Source of the DNA: Topomyia yanbarensis
Taxonomy: Eukaryota > Arthropoda > Insecta > Diptera > Culicidae
Direction: 5' to 3'
Length of the DNA: 64,000 nt
Assembly: GCF_030247195.1 (NCBI RefSeq)
Contig: NC_080672.1
Coordinates: forward strand, 82,706,113 to 82,770,112
The translations under genes and the position numbers were made by a program. The notes under the pieces were generated by a model. The model did not search any database and was not told the DNA's origin. It saw only the letters and a program-made list of their open reading frames with translations. Within the stretch, counting starts at the first letter, position 1; every line of letters starts with the position of its first letter. Positions 1 through 12,348 of this stretch are shown here, piece after piece.

Positions 1-215
1 ACCGAGGGTAGACTTCCAGACGTGACCGATTCTTGATCGCGCGAGCGGTGGGTTTGCTTGAATATGTGTAGATGATTGCAATTGCATGTTCGTGAGTTTG
101 GCTAGTTTTGTGTTACCGCAAAGGAAACGAACGTTTGTACGTTTGGAATGGGAGAGATTGTGAGTGTATATGAGAGAATATGCAATTAATTGTGTTAGTG
201 AGTGTTAGTATGAGT
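1..215 (+). repeat. Decayed ~0.45-kb satellite, block 1 (partial unit)
   Basis: The window opens inside a unit of a repeat recognised by landmarks such as GTGACCGATTC, TGATCGCGCGAGCG, GCGAAGGG-type and GAGCGTTTGTA-type motifs. The same text recurs at 13259-13520, including the tail GTGAGTGTATGTGAGAGAA. The sequence is CpG-rich for the region. No coding capacity is visible. The left boundary lies outside the window. Confidence 0.6.
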
Positions 216-1257
216 CTAATTTAGGATATAGTAATAAAAGGGTTCATAACCTGGCGAATAAAGAAATAAGATGCAAAGAGATTAACTAGAAATTAAATTG
301 ACCGATATTATTTTTAGTATACATCAGTAGTAGATAAGCAAACTAATTGAACTGCAACAAAAAGTTCATCATGCTATGCTGACCGGGAATGGATGATTCA
401 CGTCGGTAAACTAATTGTACCTTAATTTACCAATCCAATCTTTCCGAATGAATAGAATCGAATGTACATATTGAACAATGGATTTACCAACTATTCTATC
501 ATATGCGCCAGTTCTACATCCATTCTCTGACCCAGCTGTCACAAATTCTCAGACGAACACACAGATAGACAAACGACTAGCACATAACCATTGTAGACTA
601 GTACTAAAAATTAACTAATAGGTTTCGACTTCTACATTTCTTTATTTATTTTATTGACCTGTGCACGATGACGAAACTGACCAGTAAATCGAGCTGTGCC
701 CACAAATACTACTATTAAGCCGTACAACAATGTTTGCAATCACAGCCCACAGAAAAGTTCAATCCACGGCGATCCATCAGCCCGCCTTGCCAATGTGCAC
801 AGGCTGTTGGCTGACTGTTAGTTTGGGCTGGGGCGAAGTATGAAAAAAACACAAAACATAAAAAAGGCCCATAAGCACTCTCGATTTCCTCGATGCACCA
901 ATATCAAGGCGTAATGCAATAACCACCTTAAAGCAGTTGTCTGTCAAGTGCTGCTTGGTGATGTTTGCAATACCGTCAAACTCGTCAACCTAGTCCGATC
1001 AGAAACACATAACAAAAAGATTTCAAAACTATATCTTGCTTTGTTACTTGTTATAAATTTCTGTTATTTTAACTACTAACGAGACGTTATTTATAACACA
1101 ATATGTTCCAAAAATTGCATTCTGTTATAATCTTGTTATTTCATTCTGATCGGGAGGGGAGGGAAAACGAGCCAAAATTTCTTAAGCATTCAGAGAACAA
1201 ACATCGTGTGTGTTTAGTTTTGTTCTCATTTCGTCAATTTTTATTATTCCGAATCCT
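216..1257. other. AT-rich sequence, no gene seen
   Basis: No open frame of note and no recognised element. Around 1040-1135 there are short variants of a TTATAAC/GTTATAA motif that could be the remains of a small palindromic element, but no termini can be defined. Confidence 0.45.
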
Positions 1258-1312
1258 CGTGGGGTAAATCCGGCATTCAAGTGGGGCCGACGGACGAGAT
1301 TTGAAGAAACAT
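1258..1312 (+). repeat. Left outer arm of a 4.3-kb inverted structure
   Basis: The segment ending GACGGACGAGATTTGAAG matches the reverse complement of 5561-5614 (CTTCAAATCTCGTCCGTC and onward), with roughly three quarters identity by eye over about 55 bp. Satellite blocks in opposite orientation follow just inside both ends, so 1258-5614 is symmetric overall. It may be the remains of a fold-back element. No target duplication was identified. Confidence 0.45.
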
Positions 1313-1700
1313 ATCAATGTAAGTAGAACTTCTTGAATTGGCATAAACAGTGATAACCATTACCAATATATGAATCATTTCAATAGGGGTGGTCACTAGA
1401 AAACAGCAATTGATATTTGACGCCATTTTGAAAACCAAAATGGCGGTTTCCGGTAACATTAAAACAGTGGAAACTAGCATCAATACGGATGTCATTTGAA
1501 AGCTAGTAGTGAGTAGAAGACCGAAGTTGATTATTGGTGCTACTTTGAAAACCAAAATGGCGGTTTACGCATACGACAAAGCGGTGAAAACCATCATCAA
1601 TAATGGTGTCATTGTGAAACGGTTGGTCAGCAGAAGACGAACATTGGTGATTGACGCCAATGACGGTGATTGGTGATACTTCACCTTCCAGTCCCATGCT
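1313..1700 (+). repeat. 116-120 bp satellite, block A
   Basis: Three decayed units share the core GACGCCATTTTGAAAACC, then AAAATGGCGGTTTCCGG. Core starts at about 1419, 1536 and 1653 give a 117-bp period. Each core has a short inverted pair (GCCAT...ATGGC). It belongs to the subfamily whose spacer reads ATCAATAYGGATGTCATTTG. A frame runs through on the minus strand because 117 is divisible by three. I do not regard it as a gene. Confidence 0.7.
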
Positions 1701-2496
1701 AATTAAATGCCGAAAAAACTGTTGACAAATTGACTCAATAGGTCGTTAACAAAAATGGTTAACAAAAAAATGGTAAAAATATCATTTGGCACTATAATTC
1801 CTTTCCAGAACTTTTGCCTTCTATTGTGACAGATTTTGCAACATGCAGGCCTGGTACTACTGACACAGAAAATCCTTCCTGGGTATGACTTGTCCACACG
1901 ACGGATAACTTATGAGACTTACCCTCTGTGCCACCACACTAGTGCCCAAGCGTTGCGAAAAAAACCTGTTCAGATCTTTGAAAAAAAAATCACGCTTTCG
2001 TAAAATTAACGGGAATGGCGACCAAGCTACTGAGATCATGAACAAAAAACCTCGCATTCAAAAAAAAAATTATTTTCACAAAACTAGTTCACGTCAAAAG
2101 TGCATGGCATCACAATCAAATTTTTTCTAGGCTTACTGTGAGTTAACTTCTCTTATCATTCTAGTGCATAATTTAAGGATACACTGATTTGTATTAACTT
2201 TATCGACTGAAAGAACCGAGAATTGAACGATGTTCATGATTTTAAGAGATTAGTCATGATTTTCAGAAATTCTCTTCGGGTTATAATGATTTATTTAGGA
2301 ATACACTCCTGAATTGTTCGCGTGAAGTAATATGATTCATGTTCATGATTTCAGAAGCTTAGTAATGATTTTCATAACTTCTATATACCTTATTGTGATA
2401 TTTTAGTTTTGAGCTTACTATTCGATTTTTTTACAGCAGAACGTCCTAGTTTCGTAAACTATTTTATGGATACGAATTGTGGCTCTGTAATCTAAT
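1701..2496. other. AT-rich filler between satellite block A and the hAT-like element
   Basis: Contains A-runs and dispersed copies of TTCATGATTTTCAG-like motifs (about 2230-2390). These continue on the far side of the hAT-like insertion (about 4190-4460), so 1701-2496 and 3879-4730 were probably contiguous before that insertion. No coding sequence recognised. Confidence 0.45.
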
Positions 2497-3870
2497 CAGA
2501 GGCGACGCGTCGGTACGTTCAACCTGTTCACTGAACAGGTAGGAACAATCAGACGACCCAAAACCAATTTTGCGTTAACATTAAAGCAGTAGCACCTAAA
2601 CTATTTTTTATGAAAGTAATAATGTCCGAACCTTGAAGTTCGATAATTTGATCTGAACGATAAATCAACCCAGCGTCTCCAGCAGTGCTTTCCTATGACC
2701 GGCTCAACCAGAAACATGCACGCATCTCGTACTCTCACCACATGCTCTAGAGGGAGCAGTTGCATGAGCGACGGCTGGAATAGCAGCGTGAGTGTCATGG
2801 ACGAGGCTCTTTCTATTCTCTTTTGCTCCGGTTCAAATCACATATTGAACCAGCGTGCATTGCTGCGATGAACATATGGGCGTTGGAGCTGTGTGCAAAA
2901 CGAGAGCGCATTATAATTTTCGAACACCTTGCGCCGTACGTTCATAGCTGTTGGTCGAACGCTTTTTTTCTTGGGTAGCCTAACAAGATGTTTCTGCCCC
3001 TGGGACATACTAGTTACAAGCGCGTATATATTTGGTTGGTTCAACTATAATAATGAACCGTCAAATTTTGCGTCAAAAATCGCTTGATCTTTGCATTCAC
3101 AGGCTAAAAATATATGTACTGAATGTGTAAAACAGACAAACTCAAATCAGGGGTTGTTCTAATCATGAACGCGTAGATGTTAAATGCCTGTTTGCTGCGA
3201 TAATTTGCGAGGAAAATACAACATTCAAATTTCTATCAAATTTGAAAGAATTAAGGTATTTTCTTAAACCGGTTGACAAATGTTTCAATCTATCTTAAAC
3301 AGAAGGACGAATAATTCTCGATGTATAGAAAATAAGATTCTACATTGCAGGTTAATTCAAATCATATAACGATATATAAGCTTTAATCTCATTATCACTC
3401 CGGATGTCGCGCAAACGGCTCACTGAACGAGCAGCCGCAGCTGCTCTAAGACGATTTCGCTAGATTTTCAGAGCAGCGTGCACTCAGTGCACTAGCGGCA
3501 CTGTCGGAAGGTTATACATGGTTGTATTGCTTATGTTTCTGTCAAGAAATCTTTTTCAATTCTAATTAAGTGGCAACCTTCTCGGATATGTTATACATTT
3601 TTTGTTCTTTTTCTACAATAAATTAAGCATTCTACAAGAAGTTTATTGGACAATTCACTGGTGGGATTTGACAACAAATTTGTTTTGGTCTGCTCCAGCG
3701 AAATTTTCTGTCAAAGAACATTTTTCATTGGTCCTATTCGTTAGATGTTGGATGAAATCGACGACGAAAGAATCGGCTGAACAGAAACGTCTCATAGAGA
3801 CGATTGTGACGTTTTAAGGGTATTGGTGGTACATTGAACAGGTTGACGGTGGAACCACGCGTCGCCTCTG
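2497..3870 (+). mobile_element. Non-autonomous hAT-like element, copy 1
   Basis: Terminal inverted repeats begin CAGAGGCGACGCGT and end ACGCGTCGCCTCTG. Just inside are CGGTACGTTCAACCTGTTCA on the left and GAACAGGTTGACGG on the right. An exact 8-bp duplication, AATCTAAT, flanks it (2489-2496 and 3871-3878). An 8-bp duplication with CAGRG-type ends is the hallmark of the hAT superfamily. At 1374 bp it is the longest of three copies here. It shares internal sequence with 36380-37609 but has no open transposase, so it would depend on an enzyme encoded elsewhere. It carries a decayed MITE at 3394-3514. Confidence 0.87.
3394..3514. mobile_element. Decayed TTAA-type MITE nested in hAT-like copy 1
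   Basis: The ends (ACTCCGGATGTCGCGC and TGTCGGAAGGTTA) and the interior (GAGCAGC, CTCTAA, GATTTCGC, GTGCACT) match the MITE at 12139-12258, partly rearranged. The related hAT-like copy at 36380-37609 lacks it at the matching place, so it arrived after the copies separated. The flanking TTAA is no longer intact. Confidence 0.55.
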
Positions 3871-3878
3871 AATCTAAT

Positions 3879-4900
3879 TTTGGAGCTCAGAGCAGTTTTC
3901 GTTTTCGTTCCAGACATTACACTGAACCTTAGCTAATGGATAGCAATTTTTCTAATGTTGAGACTAATCGAAAGATATTTTTTGTACATCTACTGGAAAG
4001 TTACGTTCCAAATTTTGTGAAATACTTCACTTTAAAATATCAAGACCATTTGCAGAGTTGCATGAAAGTGAAATTGATTAGGAATACTTTCTAGATTAGT
4101 AAACACATGCAAAAGCTCGCAAGAACCAGCTCATGAATCCGCGAATAACTCTCTGATTTCCGTGAAAAAGTTCACGTAAACATATTAGGATCATGCTGAA
4201 AATTGCACATTTGATGAACTACATCATGAGTGTGTGAACGTGTTTTATGATTTTCAGAACTATTTCATGATCGCGAATCATGAACCAGTTCACAAGGCAT
4301 GAATGGATCCATGAATAACATTTCGAGTTTCGCGAAACAGTTCAAGAGAACCACAATCAAGATGTAATAAATCATGAATAACTTACATCGTATAGTTGGA
4401 CTTTAAACAATGTAGATTTATGGATACATTTAATCATGAGTAAACATTTGGTGAATGAGTAATATTCATAAAATTGTAAACTAGTTCACGGGCAGAAAAC
4501 TGACTCGGTAATGACATAGTAGAATCAGTTACTGAAATTTACAAAAAATCTAATATAATCTCCACAAGTAAAAGCAATTTACAAACGTTGCGAAAGAAAC
4601 TTGAACACATTTACAAAACAGTTGATTTTTGTTCATGGTTCTTTTTTTAGCTACGTAAAAAATGAGCAGAATTCATGGTACTTTATTAACGAATCTAGGA
4701 ACATTTTTTTCCGTGAGGTGTCTTCAACATAGATATAACATATGAAAAGCGGGTAATCGGAAACTGAGTAAACTAATTTCATATGTAGTGGCTTGTTAAA
4801 ATTAGGCATATATGGAATATTCGAGTTCGTAAATTATCAGCGTGGGAAAAAAGTTTCGGCGTCAGCGTATGTTAAAAATTACCGGCGGCAGCGCATATGT
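3879..4900. other. AT-rich filler, no gene seen
   Basis: Continuation of the segment interrupted by hAT-like copy 1. It is rich in TTCATGA, CATGAACCAGTTCAC and related motifs on both strands (4190-4500), suggesting an old internally repetitive element. No termini or protein recognised. Confidence 0.4.
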
Positions 4901-5320
4901 CTAAACGGAAGTTGCCTTCTTGGTTTTCAAAATTGCATCAATGGTCCATTTCTGTCTTCAAATAACCCCACCCCTTTTCATGACACCCATATTGATGAAA
5001 GGTTTCCACGGTTTTGTGATGTCCGGAAGCCGCCATATTGGTTTTAAAAATGGCGTTAATAACCGATTTCCGCCTTCTGATGACTATCCCCTTTCAAATG
5101 ACACCCATATCGATGATGGTTTTCACGCTTTTGTGGTAACCGGAAACATCCAGCTTGGTTTTCAAAAAGGCGTCAATCACCAATTTCCGTCTTCTACCAA
5201 CCATCCTCTTTCAAATAACACCCATATTGATGACGGTTTACACTATTGTGTGGTAATAGGAAACTGCTATTTTGGTTTTAAAAATGGAGTCAAAAGTCCT
5301 TATTTGATTCTATCCTGAAC
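4901..5320 (-). repeat. 116-120 bp satellite, block B (inverted relative to block A)
   Basis: Four units read CGCCATNTTGGTTTT and AAAATGGCGTNAAT, with cores near 4933, 5052, 5169 and 5286 (period 117-119). It is the same subfamily as block A but on the opposite strand, so the pair forms the arms of the inverted structure 1258-5614. The open frame across it is a by-product of the period being a multiple of three. Confidence 0.7.
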
Positions 5321-5560
5321 CAGTGCCGGAATGGCCAAACCGAGGTTGAGGGAGCTGTGAGAGTGTATGATTTGAAGAACTTCGCATTTCGTATAAATCT
5401 ATGAGTCCAAAAAGCTGGAAAGATAGAATAGTATATTTGCTAGGGTTCTCCCGGAACAGTTTTCCAGTGGCCAAGACTGGTCCAATTCATGCCCATTATG
5501 AAGGATCTATGGAAAATAGTCATATGCAGGCCAATTCAAAAAAATTATACTTACAGTTAT

Positions 5561-5614
5561 AACGTTTCTTCAAATCTCGTCCGTCACCCTACTTGGATGC
5601 CAGATATACCTCAG
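5561..5614 (-). repeat. Right outer arm of the inverted structure
   Basis: Counterpart of 1258-1312 in inverse orientation (CTTCAAATCTCGTCCGTC). The intervening 5321-5560 contains a short segment around 5450-5520 with the words CCCGGAACAGTTTTCC and GGCCAAGACTGGTCC. I believe that text is dispersed in mosquito genomes but cannot name it. Confidence 0.4.
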
Positions 5615-6144
5615 GGAGATTTCGAATAATTCCGGAGCCGGTCAACGGATTCGCTAACAGGGACATAGAAACTGGACTGAATTCGTGATACTTTATAGTC
5701 GGCCCATCCAATCGATCACAAATTGACGAAGCGATAATAAAATTTTAAATAAGACAATTTTTTTATGGTTCATCGTAACAACCTAATTGAAACACCACAT
5801 TTATCAAAAATTGCGAATTCCTTCGAAAGTACACGAGATAAGCCAGTTCCTTTTTACGAAACACACGGAATTCGTCAGGATGATGTATGAAGAGTTATAT
5901 GAAAGAAATGGCTTTAAGGGGACATCCACAAATAAGCAATACTATTGAAGGTATTAAAGACGAAGACTTTGTCTTCAGCAATTTGTTGGCAAAAGCGTAT
6001 ACAAGAAAGTTATAAATCCTACTTTTAGGGAGATTGCCATTAATATCAGAAAACCTTATGAAAGGGCTTGTAATATCCACAAAATGCTCCAAAGACTTCA
6101 TTAATTGATGCAAATTTAAGGATTTAGGTGTAATTAATAGATCG
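5615..6144. other. No gene seen
   Basis: AT-rich sequence with no recognised element. A 72-codon minus frame at 5895-6113 has no recognisable protein features. Confidence 0.4.
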
Positions 6145-7515
6145 CATGATTTTTTTAAGTTGTCCTACTGGAGCCTTCCTGTCAGAATCACTCACTACAA
6201 TTGCAGATATGACGGGAAATATTACCCCAAAACCCCACATTTTGATTGTTGTATTGAGTGTACGGTACGGAATTTACGACCGCGTGGAATCAGCGTATAT
6301 TAGTACGCGATTGAGACCACGATTATAGGTGCAGTGGCGTTCGCTAAATCATCGGGGAATTTTTGTGTTGGCGAAATGTTGGATGTAGTTGTGTTTGAAT
6401 AATCATGAATGCTTGTATCATCAACGCCTTTATGTATCATCGCTAAGGGCTCGAGCTGTTTACGGATTCGATCGCGAGGTTGTTTGGATGCCGCTTGTGC
6501 TAGAGTGTATGTAACTTCGTGTGTATAAATTGGATTTTGTAACCGTGTGGCCATTCGTATATTCGCGTGTGTTCTTGAAAGATCGCGCGGACCATGACTC
6601 TGACACTTATGTTTCAGTGTGCAATTCAGATGCCATGAAATGTGTTATCTAGTGAGCGTAATTTTTCACTTGGTTCAACTGAATATATAGGCCCAGGTTA
6701 CTAGATCCAAAGGTAGATATTTTTGGACGCAACCAATTCATGATCGCGCGAACACGGGCGTTTGTAGGTTCACGTTTGAGACCGCGTTTGTAAATTTGAG
6801 TGCGAGAATGTTCACTTTATTACAGGGGTGTTATCATGTTTTCGAGATCGTGGGCGTGGATGATCGCGAAGGGCTCAAGCGTTTGTATGATAACGTATTA
6901 TTTGCGTGTATTAATTCGATTTTGTAATCGTGTGGCCATTTGCATATTCGTATGTGTTCATGAACGATCGCGCAGACCCGGACTATGATACTTATTTTTC
7001 AGTGTGCGATTCGGATACTTTAGGAGAAAGAGTTCCCCCGTTTCACTAGAGTTGGCGGTCATGCTGCCATGGAACATGTTGTATAGTGAATATGAACGTT
7101 GTTTTTTATTGGTTCAACTGAATGCACGAAACAATGTTGCTAGGGTTGAGAGTAGAGACTTTAGAGACTTCCGGATTTGACCGATTCATGATCGCACGAA
7201 CACAGGCGTTTAGAGGCTCATGTTTGAAATCACGTTTGTAAATTTATAACTGTTCAGCAGTTCTCAACCTTTTTCTTGCCACGGACCCCTTAGAAATCAG
7301 GCTGGGTTGCTGCGTTATATATTATTTTCAGTTTGTTAGGAAACAATACTTGAAATTTCAATACACGCAAGGAAAATATATTTTTCTTCGCGGACCCCCA
7401 GTAAGGACTTCACGGCCCCTAGGGGTCCGCGGACCCCAGGTTGAGAATCACTGGCAGTTAGACGGTTCATTTTATCACCGGGATGTTATCATGATTGCGG
7501 ACATTGATTGATAGC
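6145..7515 (+). repeat. Decayed ~0.45-kb satellite, block 2
   Basis: About two and a half units. Landmarks recur at 6445 and 6869 (AAGGGCTC) and at 6741 and 7189 (TGATCGC), giving 424- and 448-bp spacing. The left edge TCAGAATCACTCACTACAAT recurs at 11590-11680 and 32880-32950, so it is a true unit feature. The block is interrupted by a hAT-like MITE at 7255-7453. Frames in it are short and unrelated between units. Confidence 0.75.
7255..7453. mobile_element. Short hAT-like MITE with CAGYRGTTCTCAACC ends
   Basis: The left end is CAGCAGTTCTCAACC and the right end GGTTGAGAATCACTG. Just inside are the inverted stretches CACGGACCCCTT and GGGGTCCGCGGACCCC. These ends are typical of Charlie/SPIN-like hAT elements found across animals. 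It sits inside satellite block 2. The 8-bp target duplication is not clear. Confidence 0.7.
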
Positions 7516-9699
7516 ATAAATGACGTCTTTATTAGAAAGTACCTCAACTGTGAAAATTTCCTACTACCTAGAAAATAATTGGTCAGGATCGGTAAATCGT
7601 GAATGCTTCATAGAATTTCTCTACCTTAAATATTAAAATGTCGAAACTAAAACAAACATTCCAACCACATTCTCAAACCATAACTCCTCTTATAACATCG
7701 CTGATCATGGCACCACGGCCCAGTCCGTCAACCACCACCAAACCAAAAATCCCGAACGACTCCGGAACAGAAAAAAAAGCTAGCGAAAGTTTGCCGAATG
7801 CGAATGAGTGCTAATAAATTGTTGCTAATCGATTCGCAGTCGAAAGATAAGTGGGTCTATTGGATTGCTTGGTGCTGGTGCTGCTGGCGCAGAAAAGGAA
7901 GACGCTCTCCGGGCCACCTCTCAATGCGCTGCCCCAGTTGTCAAACCTGCCGCGTGTGGCAGCCACTTGACCCGAGATGCCGCCGGCGGCCGGCCCCGCG
8001 TGTGGGAAATACGCATCGCAATACAATCGTAATGGAACTTTCACTTTCACAGTCACGATCAGCAGCCGATCGACCGACTCGGTCGGAGGTGCGATGACGG
8101 CGGCACGTGATCGGAGTTTCAAGTGACGATATGGGTGAGATATTGACGCATGACCATTTCAAGTCACAATATGTATAAACGGTAAGAATCGAAAAGCCTC
8201 GTTGAAAATCGGTTTACGATGCTTTGGCTTTGGATCGGTGCAATCCGTGGGAATATGAATATTCGAAACAGGCTGGCGAATTGGCACTGTGAGTAACTTC
8301 AGCCGTTTTGCGTCGTCGTCATCATTTTGTGGATACTCCTACCGCAAGTGATTTGCGCGTGAGACTGAAAGTGTTCCACCACTTGTGCCAACAACTAACT
8401 ACACACCGGATACATCTGAAAAGGTTATTCGAGGATTGAGGATGGGAGCTGGTGTAGGTAGGATTGAGTAGTGAAGCAGTTGGTGGATTATTAAACCACT
8501 TAAAGGTATGTACGGCAGCATAAAGTGGTTCAACTACCGAGCGCTTCTGTGTGTGTGTTCGTGTGCTCGAGCTCAAGGTCACCGACAAGTGCCGGTCGGC
8601 CATTTACTGAGAGCACTGCTGCTAAAGTAAAACAGGCTGTGCAAAACCACACCGAAGCAAAGGACAACACAGTCGACTTTAGTGTCTAGTAAATAACTAT
8701 CAAGGGATTACTGTCGGTAATTGATATTTATCGATGATTCGACGAAGCACTTTGTGATTGAGTTGATGATCTGTTGTAACCGAAAGGTTGTCTAGTGAGG
8801 GAACAGGCGATGAATTGTGTTCATATGCAGTTGTCGTTTTAAAGTTTGGGTAATTTTCACGAATCGAATTGATTGGGAATTGTTTATCTTCAGGATTTAG
8901 ACATTAAAAATTTACGGCAAATTTTTTTCCCAAGTTCCAATTCATACAGTCTGATGATTCGCCAATATTTAAACTGCTAATTCCCAATAATTTGTCAACT
9001 AATAGTTAAGCTACATTTACATCATCCGACCACTACATATCCAGAAGACTGACATCTAAATTCCATACAAATAAGAAGCGTCACAGCGCTCTATTGAAAA
9101 ACTGTAGGAAGCTCAATGAAAAAATGAATATGTATGTGTACATCACTCTGGAAGGTACCACCTTTACCCGGCGGAGGTGCACAGCAGGAATCAGAATATA
9201 TTGGCTCGATTGGCACGTTCCCCCTGTTATTCGAAGATTTGTGCGTTGTCATGTATTCTTATCACTTTCCTGGCGGGATGGGAAAGAGAGGTGAATGAAA
9301 AAAGGTAGGAAAATGAAAAATGACACCACAAACACTAACCAGCCTGAATTATTCACTCGCAAAAAAATAAACCATACGAATAAAGTCTCTAGCTTTTTAC
9401 TACACTGGGTTAGGAACAGTTGCAAAACTTTGAGTTTAAGCTCCCAGTACATAGCTTCATCTATGTATGGAGAACAAAAAATCCAGACACGCAATTGCAT
9501 TACTGCAGGGCAGTTACATATGAAACGATATGAGGTTCCGTTTTCGGATTCACAAAGATCATGCGAATAAGACTCAGCACGCTGAATATTAGCTACGTGG
9601 TTATTGATTTTGCGATGGTATTAGAATAGAATATTGCAGTTGGGCTTAAAAAATACAACAAATTTTTAGACATTTTCGGACTTATATACGCAAAAAAGT
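7516..9699. other. Mostly unique sequence, no gene supported
   Basis: About 7640-8700 is richer in GC and lacks obvious repeats, including a GC-rich patch at 7860-8110. Overlapping frames of 60-103 codons occur on both strands there, none with recognisable domains or convincing splice junctions. It could hold non-coding exons or regulatory DNA. 8900-9699 is AT-rich. Its right part may be the 3' portion of the retroelement remnant that follows. Confidence 0.4.
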
Positions 9700-11057
9700 T
9701 TTTGTTTGAATGCAAGTTTGCAAGCTACGCCAATGATTGGCATGTTCAAATGCAGCCCAAGAGCGAATCTTGTGCTTTACTTATCTTATCCAGCGGTAGA
9801 ACTGGTTCTGAACCAACGAAGACAGATGCAGCACCCGCTCTAGCCTATTCGTCCGCCCATTGATTTCCTGTAATACCGAAATGATTGGGTACCGATAAAA
9901 GGTGTATAGTATTTGAAATGCTAGGTTCTTCAATTTGAGTTCGACATGCGATTACTAATTTCGCACCTGACTAACAGAGCAAAACTAGATTCCTCTTCCG
10001 AAAATTTCCTGTTGAAGTGCCGATTGCATGCCACACGCGAAGATTTCTGCTTGGAATACGGTACAGGATATATCAAGCGAATGAGATTGCTCTAATCTCA
10101 TTTCACGACAATAGACACCTGGCCTCCAATAAAGTACCGTCAGTATATAACCAACCCTTCAAGTTGATGGAGCGTCGAGCCAGGCAGCCATTTCTCGTGA
10201 GGAGTAATTCTCGCATTGAAAGCTTTAAAAGAAAAAAAAACTACCTGTGAGTGTCACTGGGAACAAGTATATACTCATGCTTAGTAATCATTTGCGGTCA
10301 CAGTTTTACGATCTATTGGGTTACTGTTTCAGAGCCCATTAACCTAAAGGCTGTATGCACAAAAAAGTGTTTCTTGTTTCAGAAACACATATAGTGGTTT
10401 TATGTTCAAGAGTGCCTCTAAAACAGCAGCAGATGTTGTCGAGAACGCACCAGTCATCGCCATCCAGACTATCCTCTAAAGATGCTTTAACTTTGATTGG
10501 ATTGTCATAACTTCTCCGTTCTGCCACCAAACGAGGCACTAGTTTGGCAGTATTGGTCTAACAATTGTTGTGTAGATCCATTGAAGGTACTTGGGTTTGA
10601 GTCTCCAAGATATGCCGAAAGCCCGTCCACATTGATCTACTTAACTCTTAAAGGCGTAGATCAATTTTTTTCGAAATTTGTTAAAATTGTCAAGAAGCTT
10701 CAATACGTTACGTGATAATTATTTTTCCATAGAAGTGGAGAAATTCAGTTTCCTTTTCTCTACTGGTCTTAACAATGAATACAGATGTCGGTTGCTAAGC
10801 ATTGCGTGTATTCAGTTCATGATACATGAAGGTACTCCATGATCTCGTGCTGCTTCCAAAATGGACTCGACAGCGCCTTCGATATCAATTCTACGGGCGA
10901 ATGCCCACGAACCTGCCTGACATAGACGAAACAGTGTTTGGATTACTGAAACTTGATTAAGGTGCAGCGATGCCAAAATCACAACAAAATTTTCGGTTAT
11001 GTTCAGTATCTGTGTGCGGCTAAAACGTACTATACCGATAGGAGATGGCACGCACAC
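9700..11057 (-). pseudogene. Broken non-LTR retrotransposon: reverse transcriptase and RNase H remnants
   Basis: On the minus strand, 11057-10812 encodes a reverse-transcriptase scrap containing RIDIEGAV followed by ESILEAARDHGVP, which matches the conserved D-containing block of non-LTR reverse transcriptases. Downstream, 10147-10118 reads YTDGTLLEAR, carrying the first RNase H aspartate. A shifted frame over 10117-10003 reads CTVFQAEIFACGMQSALQQ, with the catalytic glutamate. Then 9890-9840 reads GITGNQWADE followed by a stop and ARAGA, covering the last acidic motif. Order and spacing fit an element of the I/LOA/R1-like group with RNase H. Several frameshifts and stops make it dead. 10250-10810 between the parts is unrecognisable. 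An intact copy would copy its RNA into DNA at a nuclear target site. Confidence 0.75.
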
Positions 11058-11589
11058 AAGCTGATTGATTTTTGCAGCACGTGTTTTATTTGTTTTGAAA
11101 AATAAAAAGGTACAAATTTCCCAAACGAATCAAAATTCCGTGAAGAGAATTTATTCATCTGCTTGTGCTAACACGCCTACATACAGTGATACAATTTCTA
11201 AGCAATCTGAGATAAGACATTCAAGTTACAAAAGATTTTGTCTTGCGCGCCAATGCAATGTTTTGATTTTGACGATAAAATAAGAAGAAGAAGCAGAAAC
11301 GACGGCAGCCATTTTGCTGCTACCTTGTGACTCTATTCAGCATGTCCTTACAGTTTTAAAACCAGTGCGGAAACGAGCCTTACCTACTGTTTGTGTTGTC
11401 ATTTTCTCCACTTCCTACCTCCTATTTCTCTTTTCCTTCCGCTCAAGAAATGATGGATAGACAAGGCAAGATAAAAATCCCCGACCACATACGGGGAACG
11501 TGGCGTTTGAGCCAATATTTTCCAATTCCTGAGTAATTAATTTCATTTATTGTATCCAATTTCATTTTAATCGCTTCATTTTTTTCGAG
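11058..11589. other. No gene seen
   Basis: AT-rich then pyrimidine-rich sequence (11390-11450). Nothing recognised. It may include the 5' part of the retroelement remnant on the minus strand. Confidence 0.35.
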
Positions 11590-12138
11590 AGTTATCTTAC
11601 TGGAAGGACCCCCCCCTCCGTCGGAATCACTCACTACAATTGCAGACGAGACGGAAAATGTCACTCGGTTCAAATGTGCAGGCGTAGGAACGTCACGATC
11701 GCGTGGGAATGAGCGTTTAATTGTGTGCACTTGAGACTACTTTAATCAAATTATACGCGCTTTAGAGGGATTCAATGAGAAACCGGCCGACCACAAAATA
11801 TGACCATCGCCGATTCGAACAACATTTTGCAGTTGTGTTCGGTTTATGAATCTCCATGAATTTCTATGGCAAGCATTTTTGTACAAGAGCAGTTTTTCAA
11901 AAGGGCGTGAACACATTACACATCTAAACTATCTGAGAACGAGTTACAGGGAATTAATACTTCCGTACGAAAAAATATACACTGAAAAAATATTGTGTAA
12001 TTTCTCCCAAAAACAAAATCTTTGTGTTAAAAGTTGAATTTTTTTAAATTTTTTATATTTTTCCAACTGAAACCTAAAAAGAAACGAAGTATTTTGAATG
12101 TGATTGCATGACTGAGAACTTATCAGTAAACCAGTTTT

Positions 12139-12258
12139 TTAACCTTCCGGAAGTCGCGCTAGTGCACTACGTGCACGCTGCTCTAAAAAGCGAAATCGTC
12201 TTGGCACACCAGTGGCTGCTCGTTCATTGGGCCATTTGCGCGACTTCCGGAGGGTTAA
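12139..12258. mobile_element. TTAA-flanked MITE
   Basis: The terminal inverted repeats are CCTTCCGGAAGTCGCGC and GCGCGACTTCCGGAGGG, with TTAA immediately outside at both ends (12139-12142, 12255-12258). A TTAA duplication is characteristic of piggyBac-type insertion. The interior contains a short palindrome (GTGCACTACGTGCAC) and CTCGTTCATTGGGCC. 120 bp including the TTAAs, non-coding. Related copies are at 19015-19111, 12349-12416 (half) and 3394-3514 (decayed). Confidence 0.75.
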
Positions 12259-12348
12259 CGATAACTTTATACATGTTTCTAAATTTCATACTAATTGACA
12301 GTTCAAATTTCATACTAATTAATTTTGCGCAACACCTTCAGAAAATTT

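Noticed and set aside
4920..5318. 132-codon open frame
   Set aside because: It runs through satellite units whose 117-bp period keeps one frame open. The repeating protein pattern is a by-product.
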